Source of the DNA: JANQPX01 sp965222015
Lineage (GTDB): Bacteria; Pseudomonadota; Alphaproteobacteria; Geminicoccales; Geminicoccaceae
Direction of reading: 5' to 3'
Assembly: GCA_965222015.1 (NCBI GenBank)
Contig: CBDCTL010000024.1
Location: forward strand, 930,001-994,000
Length of the DNA: 64,000 nucleotides
Under the pieces are notes generated by a model, which saw nothing but the letters and a program-made list of their open reading frames with translations, was not told where the DNA came from and searched no databases. The translations under genes and the position numbers were made by a program. The first letter of the stretch is position 1, and every line of letters begins with the position of its first letter. Below are positions 9,203 through 18,139 of the stretch, piece after piece.

Positions 9203-10426
9203 TCAGACAAGGTCGGTGGTGAGCGCGAACGGCACGAAATCAGCCGCGGCGATCGTGGAGGGCGGCGTCTCGATATAGTCGCGGCTTCGCATCTCCATCA
9301 GCCGGCTGGCGGTGCGCTCGAACTCGAAGGCACCGTCGCCGGCGCGGTAGAGGTCCTGCGGCTCGGCCTCGGCGGCGATCACCAGATTGACCCGGCATTC
9401 GTAGAGCGCGTCGATGAGGGTCATGAAGCGGCGCGCCTCGTTGTGCTTGTCCCGCGTCAAGGCGGGGACGCCGTCCAGGAGCAGGGTGTGGTAGCGTTCG
9501 GTGAGCGCCAGATAGTCCGCGGCACCCAGCGGTTTCTCGCAAAGATCGGAAAAACCGAACCAGGCAACGCCGCGCGCGGCCCGGGGTGCTATCAATTTTC
9601 GCGAGCCGATTTCCATCTCCTCCGCCGCCCCTTCGGCCTCGTCGGTCAGAAGGCCGAAGATCCGGGCGAGGGCCGCCTTCGCCTCATCGTCGTCGGGGCA
9701 GTAGTAGACCGGCAGGTTGTGCAGGCGCTCCAGCCGGTAGTCGGTCTGTCCGGCGAGATCGGCGACGTCGAGCTCCCGTTTCAGGCGGTCGATGAACGGC
9801 AGGAAACGGTCCCGGTTCAGACCGTTCTCGTAGAGTCGATCGGGTGGGAAGTTCGAGGTCGCGACCATGGTCAGGCCGAGCTCGAAAAGCCTGCCGAAGA
9901 GGCGGCCGAGGATCATGGCGTCCGCGATGTTCTGCACATGGAACTCGTCGAAGCAAAGCAGCGTCGCCTCGCCGATCAGCCGCTCCGCCAGGTTCGCAAT
10001 GGCGTCGTCCGCGCCCCGCTGACCGGCCCGGTCCCTGGCCTCCTTCAGCCTGCCATGCACCTCCTGCATGAAGGCGTGGAAATGCACCCTTCGTTTCTTC
10101 GAGGCTGGCGACGTCTCGAAGAAAAGATCCATCGCCATCGATTTGCCGCGCCCGACCGGCCCGTGGATGTAGAGCCCGCGCGCCGCGTCGCGCTTCGGCG
10201 ACGGATCGGGCGCCGCGCGCCGGAGCCCGAGGCGGCCGAGCCATCCGCCGCCCTGCCGCTCCGGATCCGGGTTCGGCGCCGAGCGCAGTCGCTCATGCAG
10301 GTCTTGCAGCCGCTTGACTACTGCCGCCTGCGCCGGATCGGGCCGGAGTGCACCATCCTCGATCAGACTCCGGTAACGGGCGAGCGGCCCGGCATTGTCG
10401 GTCGCGGTCATGGAGCTGGAAGGCAT
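9203..10426 (-). CDS. zapE: Cell division protein ZapE (AFG1-like ATPase)
   Basis: A 407-residue AFG1/LACE1-family AAA ATPase. Walker A is H-G-P-V-G-R-G-K-S (near residue 90), Walker B is L-L-C-F-D-E-F-H-V, and the sensor region is V-A-T-S-N-F-P-P. These are diagnostic of ZapE, which associates with the Z-ring and helps constriction under stress. Length matches the family. In many alphaproteobacteria zapE lies near TCA-cycle genes; here it is a single gene. A second ATG at 10411 is possible. Confidence 0.92.
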   Translation of the reverse strand: MPSSSMTATDNAGPLARYRSLIEDGALRPDPAQAAVVKRLQDLHERLRSAPNPDPERQGGGWLGRLGLRRAAPDPSPKRDAARGLYIHGPVGRGKSMAMDLFFETSPASKKRRVHFHAFMQEVHGRLKEARDRAGQRGADDAIANLAERLIGEATLLCFDEFHVQNIADAMILGRLFGRLFELGLTMVATSNFPPDRLYENGLNRDRFLPFIDRLKRELDVADLAGQTDYRLERLHNLPVYYCPDDDEAKAALARIFGLLTDEAEGAAEEMEIGSRKLIAPRAARGVAWFGFSDLCEKPLGAADYLALTERYHTLLLDGVPALTRDKHNEARRFMTLIDALYECRVNLVIAAEAEPQDLYRAGDGAFEFERTASRLMEMRSRDYIETPPSTIAAADFVPFALTTDLV

Positions 10427-10577
10427 GCGGCGCTCGGCTTTCTCAAGTCTCGGGATCCTGCCGATTGAAGGAAGCGACGTCCGAGGTCAAGCCTTCGCGC
10501 CGCCGGTCCGCGGGCGCTTGCCGCCTTCGGCTTCGGCGGTCAGGATGGCGTTGGCGATGGTGACGGGTGGGGCGGAC

Positions 10578-11507
10578 ATGCAGGTGATCGCGGATTTTCC
10601 TTGGGAGAACGGGCGGGATTGGGTGGCGGAGCTCCGTCGTCAGGGTGCTCGCCATCGCGTCCATGTCTGGCCGGACCTGCCTGATCCTGGTCTGATCGAA
10701 GCCGCGGTCGTCTGGACACCGAACGCCGAGCTCTTTCGCGACCTCAAGAACCTGCGTGCCATCATCGTGCCCGGCGCGGGCGTCGATCAGCTTTTTCGAA
10801 GTGCTGGCGCGCTGCCGTCGGTGCCGGTCGTCCGCCTCGCCGATCCGGTCATGGCGACCCGCATGGCGGACTACGTGCTGGCGATGGTGCTCGACCATCA
10901 CCGGCAGCTTCGCCGTTATCGGGAGCAGCAGGCGAGAGGGGTCTGGGCGCGCCATCATCATCCCGATGCGGGCGACATCCGGGTCGGCATGCTCGGGCTC
11001 GGGGTGATGGGGCAGGCGGCGGCGGCGCATCTCCGCGCGATCGGCTATCCGGTCCGCGCGTGGAGCCGGCGGCCGAAGTCGATCGACGGCATCGAGGCGT
11101 TTTCGGGCGAAGGCGGGTTTCGGCGCGTCGTCGCCGAGAGCGACGTCCTGGTCTGCCTCCTGCCGCTCACCGAGGCGACCCGCGGCCTTCTGAACCGCGA
11201 GGTCTTCGAGACCATGCCCGAGGGTGCGCTCCTGATCAACGCCGCGCGCGGCGGTCATCTGGTCGTCCCGGACCTCCTGGCGGCGCTCGACCGCGGCGGG
11301 CTCTCGGGCGCCGTGCTCGACGTCTTCGAGGACGAGCCGCTGGCGGCGGACAGCCCGCTCTGGCGGCACCCCAAGATCACCGTGACGCCGCATATCGCGA
11401 GCCTTTCAAATCCGGTGAGCGGCGTCGCGCAGATCGTGCGCACCCTCGATCGCCTGGAGGCCGGCGAGGCGCTCGATCATCTCGTGGATCGCGCCGCCGG
11501 CTATTGA
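10578..11507 (+). CDS. Glyoxylate/hydroxypyruvate reductase A-like D-2-hydroxyacid dehydrogenase
   Basis: A 309-residue NAD(P)-dependent D-2-hydroxyacid dehydrogenase close to GhrA in length and order. The Rossmann motif G-L-G-V-M-G-Q is near residue 139, the catalytic arginine lies in L-I-N-A-A-R-G-G, the glutamate in D-V-F-E-D-E-P-L, and the histidine in T-P-H-I-A-S. It reduces glyoxylate or hydroxypyruvate, or a related 2-ketoacid. ATG 10578 is chosen because it gives normal family length; an ATG at 10545 is possible. Its 3' end overlaps the motB stop convergently by 7 bp. Confidence 0.85.
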   Translation: MQVIADFPWENGRDWVAELRRQGARHRVHVWPDLPDPGLIEAAVVWTPNAELFRDLKNLRAIIVPGAGVDQLFRSAGALPSVPVVRLADPVMATRMADYVLAMVLDHHRQLRRYREQQARGVWARHHHPDAGDIRVGMLGLGVMGQAAAAHLRAIGYPVRAWSRRPKSIDGIEAFSGEGGFRRVVAESDVLVCLLPLTEATRGLLNREVFETMPEGALLINAARGGHLVVPDLLAALDRGGLSGAVLDVFEDEPLAADSPLWRHPKITVTPHIASLSNPVSGVAQIVRTLDRLEAGEALDHLVDRAAGY

Positions 11508-12493
11508 GTCCCGCGATCGCGCCGGCCTTCGAGCCCGGGCGCCGGCGCGTCGAGATCGAGGGTTTCGGCAGGCGGCAGGTCTTCGCGCAGCAGCGTGATG
11601 CTGATGCGCCGGTTACGCGGGTCTGTCGGCCGCTCCGGCACCATATGCTCCGTATCACCCTTGCCGATCACGCTGGCGATCCGGCCCGGGTCGAGGCCGG
11701 CCTGGACCAGCATCTGCCGAGTGGCATTGGCGCGGTCGAGGGAGAGCGACCAGTTGTCGTAGCCATCCGAACGCTTGAACACGAGCGCGTCGGTATGGCC
11801 GGAGACCCAGACCTTGTTCGGCAGGCTGTTCATGGCAGCGACCACGGTGGTCAGGAGACGCCTGGCGTCCGGGTAGAGCTCGGCGCTGCCGAGCGGGAAC
11901 ATCGATTTTCGCGCCTGGTCGATCATCTGGATGCGCAGCCCCTCAGGCACCTGCTCGATCGCGAGGTTATCGGCCAGATCGCTCAGTTCCGGATGGTCTG
12001 CGATCGTCTCGGCGAGCTTGTCTTCAACCCGCTCGAACTTTTCTTCCTCGGTCAGCGGTTTCGCGGGGATCGGCGCAAAGCCGTCCTCGTCGGTCTCGTC
12101 TCCCGGCGGGATCTCGGGCTCCACGAAGTCTTCGTTCAGCTCTTCCAGCAGCTCCTCGTCGATCTCCCGCCATGACGACTCGGGCTTGCCATGCCGGGTG
12201 ACGTCGGAGCCGTCGTCGTCGATCGGTCCGACGACGTTGTCGAGCGGGATCGGCACGACATCGCGCGCGAATCTGAACTGCGGGTTTCCCTCGATCTCGA
12301 CCATGCCGGTGACCACCACCTCGCGGGTGAAGCCGAACGCGTCGTTCATCGAGCCGGCGACGATCTTGATCTTTTCGGTGTCGGGCACGGAGAAGGAGAT
12401 GATCAGCACGAAGAAGCAGACCAGGAGCGACATCAGGTCCGCAAAGGTGACCATCCACATCGGCGCGCCGGCCGGGGCTTCGTCCTTCGCCAT
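11501..12493 (-). CDS. motB: Flagellar motor stator protein MotB/PomB
   Basis: A 330-residue stator B subunit. One N-terminal membrane helix carries the ion-binding aspartate D19 in T-F-A-D-L-M-S-L-L. A long acidic periplasmic linker (about 85-200) is followed by an OmpA-like peptidoglycan-binding domain (about 215-315) with V-S-G-H-T-D and an N-R-R-I-S-I motif. With MotA it forms the ion-driven stator that turns the flagellum. It lies 60 bp downstream of motA on the same strand. Whether protons or sodium drive it cannot be read from sequence. Confidence 0.92.
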   Translation of the reverse strand: MAKDEAPAGAPMWMVTFADLMSLLVCFFVLIISFSVPDTEKIKIVAGSMNDAFGFTREVVVTGMVEIEGNPQFRFARDVVPIPLDNVVGPIDDDGSDVTRHGKPESSWREIDEELLEELNEDFVEPEIPPGDETDEDGFAPIPAKPLTEEEKFERVEDKLAETIADHPELSDLADNLAIEQVPEGLRIQMIDQARKSMFPLGSAELYPDARRLLTTVVAAMNSLPNKVWVSGHTDALVFKRSDGYDNWSLSLDRANATRQMLVQAGLDPGRIASVIGKGDTEHMVPERPTDPRNRRISITLLREDLPPAETLDLDAPAPGLEGRRDRGTQ

Positions 12494-12553
12494 GTCCGCG
12501 GCCCGCCGTCAGCCCGCGGACGCGCAGGGCGCGCTCGGGTTCGGAGCGGACAT

Positions 12554-13318
12554 TCAGGCAGCCTGTTCCACCACCCGCTGGCTCTCGGGCAGATAGGCGT
12601 TCAGGAAATCGACCATGATGTCCGGATTGGTCTTGTTGAAGATGTGCACCGTGCCTTCGATGATGATGTTGCGGTTCAGCTGCTCGACCGAGAGCTTGGC
12701 GGCCATCTTCTCGCTGATCGGGATGGCGACCAGGTTGGAGACCAGCGCGCCGTAGAGCGTGGTCAGCAGCGCTACCGCCATGGCCGGGCCGATCGCCGCC
12801 GGGTCCTCCATGTTGGAAAGCATCTGCACGAGACCGACCAGCGTGCCGATCATGCCGAAGGCCGGCGCTGCGTCCCCGAGCACCTTGAAGAACCGGCCGC
12901 CTTCCTCCAGGCGCTCGAAATAGAGATCGCGCTCGCGGGTCAGCGAATCCTTGATGAACTCGATCGGCAGGCCGTCGACGCAGAGCTGGATGCCCTTCTT
13001 CAGGAATTCGTCCTTGATCTCGACCTTTTCGAGACCCATCAGCCCGTCCTTGCGCGCGGTCTTGGCGAGCTCGCCGATCTGATCGATCAGCGCACGCGCA
13101 TTGCCGCTGGAGCCGCCGAAGGTGACCTTGATACCCATCATCAGCGCACCGAACACCTCGCCGATGTTGAAGCGGATCAGGGTCGCCATGGTGCCGCCGC
13201 CGAGCACGATGAACATGCTCGGCACGTCGACGAATGACGAGAAATTGCCACCGAGGAAAATCGCGGCGAGCACGACGGCCGTGCCGCCGAGCATGCCGAT
13301 CAGCGTTCCGAGATCCAT
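12554..13318 (-). CDS. motA: Flagellar motor stator protein MotA/PomA
   Basis: A 254-residue four-helix stator A subunit of the PomA length class. Helices lie at about 1-25, 30-50, 150-170 and 180-205. The conserved G-M-I-G-T-L-V-G-L-V motif at the start of helix 3 is present, as is the charged cytoplasmic loop between helices 2 and 3. The ATG at 13318 starts M-D-L-G-T-L-I-G, the usual PomA start. motA-motB form an operon; no other flagellar genes are in the window. Confidence 0.92.
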   Translation of the reverse strand: MDLGTLIGMLGGTAVVLAAIFLGGNFSSFVDVPSMFIVLGGGTMATLIRFNIGEVFGALMMGIKVTFGGSSGNARALIDQIGELAKTARKDGLMGLEKVEIKDEFLKKGIQLCVDGLPIEFIKDSLTRERDLYFERLEEGGRFFKVLGDAAPAFGMIGTLVGLVQMLSNMEDPAAIGPAMAVALLTTLYGALVSNLVAIPISEKMAAKLSVEQLNRNIIIEGTVHIFNKTNPDIMVDFLNAYLPESQRVVEQAA

Positions 13319-13595
13319 CCGGGCCAAACTCCGAGCGCGTTCAAGCCATGACCGGGCTTCGGCCGCCGCCCACAGGCGGTCGAAAGAGCACGATCCTCGG
13401 GATCCTAACACCGTGTCCTATAGGAAAAGGTTAACGCCCGGCACTGGCGCCTCGACAGGCCCAGCCGAAGGCATCCGATGGTACCTGCAAAACAAAAACT
13501 TCCCGCCAGCCTTCTCCGATCGTGACGGCATACCGCCGGTCTTGGCGGAGGCGGAGGGAACCAGCTGATGTGGTCACTCCACTGTGATTACATCA
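13319..13595. other. Intergenic region upstream of motAB
   Basis: About 280 bp with no plausible gene. It must contain the motA promoter on the minus strand; no clear promoter or hairpin stands out. Confidence 0.4.
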
Positions 13596-13922
13596 CTAGC
13601 GTCGGTCGCCGTCGCCGCGGATCACGTCGCGTTCCAGGCGCGAGCGCAGCTTCTCGATGTTGCCGGCGGCGATGTCGTCGAGGCTGAGATCGAGGTCGGC
13701 GGCGAGGGTGGCGACGTACCAGAGGACGTCACCGAGCTCGTCCTTGATGGAGGCGATCTGCTCGCCGCCGAAATCGCCGTCGCGATCGCGCAGCACTTTC
13801 TTGACCTTGCCCGCGACCTCGCCCGCCTCACTCGCGAGGCCGAGTGCCGGATAGGTGACACGATAAGCCTTTGCATAAAGGGCGGTTTTGCGGGCGGCCT
13901 TCTGATAATCGTCGAATTCCAT
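13596..13922 (-). CDS. MazG-like nucleotide pyrophosphohydrolase
   Basis: A 108-residue single-domain MazG-family protein. The metal-binding E-x-x-E ... E-x-x-D pattern is present as A-S-E-A-G-E-V-A followed by K-D-E-L-G-D-V-L-W-Y. Such proteins hydrolyse (d)NTPs to monophosphates and pyrophosphate, cleaning nucleotide pools. The start at 13922 has a strong GAGGAGG site 6-7 nt upstream. The gene is divergent from the sugar ABC operon. Confidence 0.88.
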   Translation of the reverse strand: MEFDDYQKAARKTALYAKAYRVTYPALGLASEAGEVAGKVKKVLRDRDGDFGGEQIASIKDELGDVLWYVATLAADLDLSLDDIAAGNIEKLRSRLERDVIRGDGDRR

Positions 13923-14050
13923 GTTTTTTCCTCCTCGGCGAAGCTGGAGAACCATTGCCGCTTTCGGTCGAGCTGATAAAGTTTTTTCAACGTTTCGATA
14001 GGCGCAAACTCGGCCGAGAGCCGGCTGAAGACAACCAAAGGGAGGTCGTC

Positions 14051-15028
14051 ATGATCAAGAGGAGACTGTCAATCGCCGTGCTCGCCGCGGCGGCCGCCGC
14101 CTGGTCCGGAAGTGCCGGCGCGCAGGATCAGCAGGTTTACGGCGTGCTGATGAAGACGCTTTCCAACCCGTTCTGGGGGGCGATGGAGCAGGGCGTGCAG
14201 GACGGTGCCGCCGAGGCCGGCGTGGAGTTCTATCTCCAGGCGGTCGAAAGCGATCAGGCGGCCGAGCCGCAGCTCAATGTCTGCAACACCATGCTGGAGC
14301 GCAGCCCCACGGTGATGATCACGGCCGCGATCAACTCCACCAACCTTCTGCCCTGCCTGAAGCAGGCGACCGACGCCGGCATTCCCGTGGTCGATCTGGA
14401 CGCCAATCTCGACCATGACATCGCCAAGGAAGCGGGCGTCGACATCGCGTTCACCATCGGCTCGGACAACGAGGCCGCGGGCGCCCAGGGCGCGGACTAT
14501 GTCGCCGAGCAGCTCGGCGCCGACGCCGCGGGACCGGTCCTGGTGATCGAAGGCCTTTCCGGCAACATCACCGGCCAGAAGCGCGCCCAGGGTTTCGCCA
14601 ATCGCCTCGCCGAGATCGCGCCCGGCCTGGAAATCGTCGCATCCCTCCCGGGCGACTGGGACCGCGCCAAGGCCGCGAACATCACCAACGACATCCTCAC
14701 GAGGAATCCCGATCTGGTCGCGATCTTCGCAGCCAACGACACCATGGCGCTGGGCGCGGTCGAGACCGTCTATGCCGCCGGCAAGGGCGACGACGTGATC
14801 ATGGTGGGCGTCGACGGCAATGTCGATGCGGTCGAGAGCATCGAGGCCGGCCGCCTGAACGCCTCGGTCGCCCAGCTGCCCTATCTGGTCGGCAAGCAGG
14901 CGGTCGAGCGGGTCGGCAAGGTGCTGGCCGGCGAGGAGGTCGAGACCTTTCAGTATGTCGACACGCTGGTGCTCACCAAGGAGGTGCTGGAGGCCGGCGA
15001 GGAGCCACTGCTCGAATTCGTGAAGTGA
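14051..15028 (+). CDS. Sugar ABC transporter substrate-binding protein (RbsB/AlsB-like)
   Basis: A 325-residue periplasmic binding protein of the ribose/allose family. A cleavable signal peptide (about 1-25, A-G-A-Q) precedes a mature part starting V-Y-G-V-L-M-K-T-L-S-N-P-F-W, a segment typical of allose/ribose binders. Two lobes follow, with D-L-D-A-N-L and V-G-V-D-G-N ligand-pocket segments. GGGAGG lies 6-7 nt before the ATG. It delivers a monosaccharide to the permease and ATPase encoded downstream. The sugar is unknown; allose- or ribose-like is the best guess. Confidence 0.88.
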   Translation: MIKRRLSIAVLAAAAAAWSGSAGAQDQQVYGVLMKTLSNPFWGAMEQGVQDGAAEAGVEFYLQAVESDQAAEPQLNVCNTMLERSPTVMITAAINSTNLLPCLKQATDAGIPVVDLDANLDHDIAKEAGVDIAFTIGSDNEAAGAQGADYVAEQLGADAAGPVLVIEGLSGNITGQKRAQGFANRLAEIAPGLEIVASLPGDWDRAKAANITNDILTRNPDLVAIFAANDTMALGAVETVYAAGKGDDVIMVGVDGNVDAVESIEAGRLNASVAQLPYLVGKQAVERVGKVLAGEEVETFQYVDTLVLTKEVLEAGEEPLLEFVK

Positions 15029-15041
15029 ACCCTCTGTAACC

Positions 15042-15082
15042 GGCCCCCGGACGATCCGCCGCAGAGCGGTCGTCCGGGGGCC
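15042..15082. terminator. Strong hairpin downstream of the sugar-binding protein gene
   Basis: Perfect 13-bp arms (15042-15054 and 15070-15082, GGCCCCCGGACGA and its complement) enclose a 15-nt loop, 13 bp after the stop codon. No T-run follows and the operon continues. This fits an mRNA-stabilising or attenuating hairpin that raises binding-protein levels over the membrane components. Confidence 0.65.
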
Positions 15083-15102
15083 GAAACTCACCGGAGCCGC
15101 CC

Positions 15103-15579
15103 TTGAAACGATCCCGAGCCGCGAAGACCGGCGTTCTGCGACACGGCATGGACAGCATGACCATGGCCGCCACCATGCCGCTCGCCGCGATGATCACGAT
15201 CGGCCACCGCCTGCCGCTGATGCTCGAAGCGATGTCGGGGGCGCAGCACGACCCGGAGATCCGCCGGATGACCGACGAGAAGGTTCGGGCTGCGGGGCAG
15301 GCGACGTCGGTGCTCGGGGCGGCGATGGTGGCCGGGCAGCAGGCGATCGTCGACTACGTCCTGGCGGAAACGCGAGCCGGTCTCGCCCTCCTCGCCCGTC
15401 CGCCGCGATCGCCGGACGATGTTCACGCCAGGGCCAGCGCTTCGATCGAGCGTGCGACCGACCTTGCCGAGACGCTCGGCGAGATCGGCAGCCGGGCGAT
15501 CGCGGCCGGGATGCGCCCGGCCCACCGGAGCGTGACCGCGAACGCGCGGCGCCTCGCGGCCCAGCGCCGCCGCCGCTGA
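15103..15579 (+). CDS. Phasin-like helical protein inside the sugar ABC operon
   Basis: A 158-residue protein with no signal peptide. It is predicted almost all alpha-helical and Ala/Arg-rich, with amphipathic helices from about 15 to 135 and a basic tail. The composition and M-A-A-T-M-P-L-A-A-M ... V-R-A-A-G-Q-A-T pattern resemble phasins or other granule/membrane-associated helical proteins, but I cannot assign a family with certainty. It is translationally coupled to the permease gene (TGATG, 1-bp overlap) and lies just after the binding-protein hairpin, so it is a genuine part of this operon. Such a gene is not a standard component of sugar importers. Confidence 0.6.
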   Translation: MKRSRAAKTGVLRHGMDSMTMAATMPLAAMITIGHRLPLMLEAMSGAQHDPEIRRMTDEKVRAAGQATSVLGAAMVAGQQAIVDYVLAETRAGLALLARPPRSPDDVHARASASIERATDLAETLGEIGSRAIAAGMRPAHRSVTANARRLAAQRRRR

Positions 15580-16556
15580 TGGCCGAGGCGTCCGCCGCAT
15601 CGCCCTGGCGCGATCTCGCCCTTCGCTCTCCCGTCCGCCTCGAAAGCCTGGGCGTGCTGGCATTGCTGGTGATCGCCATGGCGCTGCTGTCGCCGTTCTT
15701 CTTCTCCGTCTCCAACATCCTGAACATCCTGCTCGCGACCGCCGTGATCGGCGTGCTCGCGATCGGCGCCACCTTCGTCATCTGCTCGGCCGGCCTCGAT
15801 CTCTCCCTCGGCTCGGTGGTCGGCTTCTCCGGCGTGGTCGGCGCCCTCGCGGTCGACGCCCTCGGGCTGCCCTGGCCGCTCGCGGTCCCTGCCTGCCTGC
15901 TCGCCGGCATGTTCTGCGGCCTGATCAACGGACTTCTGGTGACCCGCGGCAAGATCCCGGCCTTCATCGTGACCCTTGGCATGCTCGGCCTCGCCCGCGG
16001 CGCCGCGTTGGTGCTGACCAACGGCAAGCCGGTCTACGGCCTGCCGGAAGGGTTGCTCTTCCTCGGCCAGGGTCGTCCCTTCGGCGTGCCCATGCCGGTC
16101 TTCATCTTCGTCGGCGTCGCCCTGCTCGCCCACTACGTCCTCGCGGCGACGAAATTCGGACGCTACACCCTGGTGATCGGCGACAACGAGGCGGCGGCGC
16201 GCGCGACCGGCATCGACGTCGAAGCCCATCGGCTCAAGCTCTACACCCTCTCCGGTGGCCTCGCGGGCCTTGCCGGGCTGATCTTCATGGCGCGGGTCAA
16301 TGCCGGCGATCCGACCGCAGGGCTCAATTACGAGCTTACCGCGATCACGGCTGCGATCATCGGCGGCACCAACCTGTTCGGCGGCCGCGGCAGCGTGCTC
16401 GGCACCTTCGTCGGCGCGCTGATCATGGGGGTGCTGCAAAACGGCCTGAACCTGCTCGCGGTCCAGTCCTATTACCAACAGATGGCGATCGGCGCCGTCC
16501 TGATCCTCGCTGTCTGGCTCGACCGCGTGAACGCTCGTGCGGCGTTCATACGATGA
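15579..16556 (+). CDS. Sugar ABC transporter permease (RbsC-like)
   Basis: A 325-residue permease of the BPD_transp_2 family with eight to ten membrane segments. It has the hallmark I-C-S-A-G-L-D-L-S-L-G-S-V-V-G near residue 70 and the cytoplasmic coupling sequence A-R-A-T-G-I-D-V near 208. It forms the translocation pore for the sugar delivered by the upstream binding protein. Start ATG 15579 overlaps the preceding stop by one base. The ATPase follows 10 bp after its stop. Confidence 0.9.
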   Translation: MAEASAASPWRDLALRSPVRLESLGVLALLVIAMALLSPFFFSVSNILNILLATAVIGVLAIGATFVICSAGLDLSLGSVVGFSGVVGALAVDALGLPWPLAVPACLLAGMFCGLINGLLVTRGKIPAFIVTLGMLGLARGAALVLTNGKPVYGLPEGLLFLGQGRPFGVPMPVFIFVGVALLAHYVLAATKFGRYTLVIGDNEAAARATGIDVEAHRLKLYTLSGGLAGLAGLIFMARVNAGDPTAGLNYELTAITAAIIGGTNLFGGRGSVLGTFVGALIMGVLQNGLNLLAVQSYYQQMAIGAVLILAVWLDRVNARAAFIR

Positions 16557-16566
16557 GATCGGGATC

Positions 16567-17295
16567 ATGAGTCTCCTCGAACTCGATGGAGTCCGAAAAA
16601 ACTTCGGCACCGTCGAGGCCCTGCGCGGCGTGACCTTCGCGGTCGAGGCGGGCAGCGTGGTCGGCCTCGTCGGCGACAACGGTGCTGGCAAATCGACGCT
16701 CATGAAGTGCATCACCGGCATCTACCAGGCCGACGGCGGCGATATCCGATTCGAGGGCCACGCCGTCGGTCGCGCCGACCCGGGCGAGATCCGCGAGCGC
16801 GGCATCGAGATGATCTACCAGGATCTGGCGCTCGCCCCGCAGCAGGACGTCGCCGCCAACATCTTTCTCGGACGCGAACCAACCCGAGGCCCGCTCGGGA
16901 CCATCGACAAGACCAGGATCGAGCGCGAGGCAAGCGCCATGATCGAGCGTCTCGGCGCCCGCATCCCGTCGGTGCGCTACCAGGTCGGCCAGCTCTCCGG
17001 CGGCCAGCAGCAATCGGTGGCGATCGCGCGCGCGCTGACCTTCGAGCCCAAGCTGGTAATCATGGACGAGCCGACCGCAGCGCTTGCCGTGCGCGAGGTC
17101 GACCATGTCCTCGACCTGATTCGCGAGCTCAAGCGTCAGAACATCGCCGTCATCCTGATCAGCCATCGCCTGACCGACGTGTTCGCCGTCTCCGACCGCA
17201 TCGTCGCCCTTCGCCAGGGACAGGTGATCGCCGACGAGACCACCGCCGAAACCACCATGAACACCGTGGTCGCCCACATCGTCGGCGCCGGTTGA
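16567..17295 (+). CDS. Sugar ABC transporter ATP-binding protein, single domain
   Basis: A 242-residue ABC ATPase. Walker A is G-D-N-G-A-G-K-S-T, the Q-loop is I-Y-Q-D, the signature is L-S-G-G-Q-Q-Q-S-V-A-I, Walker B is V-I-M-D-E-P-T, and the switch histidine lies in L-I-S-H-R. Unlike RbsA, with two fused domains, this is one domain, as in FrcA-type systems, so it probably acts as a homodimer. ATG 16567 is preferred over one at 16537, which would overlap the permease gene. It closes the operon. Confidence 0.9.
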   Translation: MSLLELDGVRKNFGTVEALRGVTFAVEAGSVVGLVGDNGAGKSTLMKCITGIYQADGGDIRFEGHAVGRADPGEIRERGIEMIYQDLALAPQQDVAANIFLGREPTRGPLGTIDKTRIEREASAMIERLGARIPSVRYQVGQLSGGQQQSVAIARALTFEPKLVIMDEPTAALAVREVDHVLDLIRELKRQNIAVILISHRLTDVFAVSDRIVALRQGQVIADETTAETTMNTVVAHIVGAG

Positions 17296-17296
17296 C

Positions 17297-17311
17297 GCGG
17301 CCACCGGCCGC
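17297..17311. terminator. Hairpin after the sugar ABC ATPase gene
   Basis: GCGGCC and GGCCGC arms with a 3-nt loop begin 1 bp after the stop codon; flanking GTTGAC/GTCGAC could extend the stem. There is no T-run, so termination is likely but not certain. Confidence 0.4.
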
Positions 17312-17401
17312 GGGGTCGACTTGACGGTGTCTGGACGAGCGGTATCGCAACCTTACTTAAGGTGAAGTGGTCTGGTGGGGCGAGAAAACCGTCGGGGTCT
17401 C

Positions 17402-17836
17402 ATGAACTTTCGGCATCTCTTATGGGCAGCGTCGCTCGTTTTGCCGTTTGGCGGCGAACTATTGGCCGATGCGCCGTCGCTGGAGAACGGCCTTTATGAG
17501 GTTCGTTTTCGCCTGGAGCTTCCGCATCTCGAGACCTTCGCCACCGATCGCGAAGCGACGATCTGCATCGATGGCCGGGATGAACCGCCGGTGCCGCTGC
17601 TCAGCCAGAAGGATATTTTTTCCGGCTGCCGGATCGATGACGTCCGCCGGAACGAGGCAGGGTTCGGCTATGACATCCTTTGCCCCGGCCGCGGTGCCGC
17701 GAGAGCCACCGCCGCTTACGCGACCGAGCCGGGAGGTTTCAGGAGCCGGATCGCGATCGTCCAGGGGGCGAAGAACATGACCATGACCGAAGTGCAGCAC
17801 GGCCGGCGCGTCGGCGATTGCGGGCGGGAGCGGTGA
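17402..17836 (+). CDS. Small secreted protein, DUF3617-like
   Basis: A 144-residue exported protein: signal peptide at about 1-22, then a mature part starting L-E-N-G-L-Y-E-V-R-F. That opening, and cysteines in T-I-C-I-D, F-S-G-C-R, I-L-C-P-G and V-G-D-C, resemble DUF3617 periplasmic proteins, whose function is unknown. The start is ATG 17402 with GGGG 5 nt upstream. A possible promoter (TTGACG, 16 bp, TATCGC) lies at 17321-17348. It appears monocistronic. Confidence 0.65.
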   Translation: MNFRHLLWAASLVLPFGGELLADAPSLENGLYEVRFRLELPHLETFATDREATICIDGRDEPPVPLLSQKDIFSGCRIDDVRRNEAGFGYDILCPGRGAARATAAYATEPGGFRSRIAIVQGAKNMTMTEVQHGRRVGDCGRER

Positions 17837-18139
17837 TTTTTCGGGACCTGGAGCGACGTCAAACCGAGCTGGCCCGTCTCTTCAGGCGCGACGGCGGGCG
17901 TCCTCGGGCCGTCAGTCCCCGACCATGCGTGAGGCGTCTTCAGCCAGAATCAATCTGACGTTCAATGCAACCCTCGGCGTTCGTCCGCCCGTCGGGAGGA
18001 GGGCCCGGGCTCGGACTCCCAGGGTCGCATGGACCTGATGACCACCATGCCATGGATAGGTTAAAGGAAGGTTATCATCATCGACAACCGACCGCTGCGG
18101 CCATGGCGGCCGAGCGGGGGGGAGCGGAGTGACGACGCC
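17837..18139. other. Non-coding interval containing a palindromic repeat element
   Basis: About 300 bp between the small secreted protein and the cyclase gene. It holds one copy of the dispersed inverted repeat described at 17960-18035 and no plausible gene. Confidence 0.5.
17960..18035. repeat. Dispersed palindromic element, copy A
   Basis: Right arm 18012-18035 contains CCCAGGGTCGCATGGACC. Left arm 17960-17983 matches its reverse complement at about 18 of 24 positions. The same arm sequence recurs at 53825-53848 and 53995-54072, so this is a dispersed REP/MITE-like element. Confidence 0.7.
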
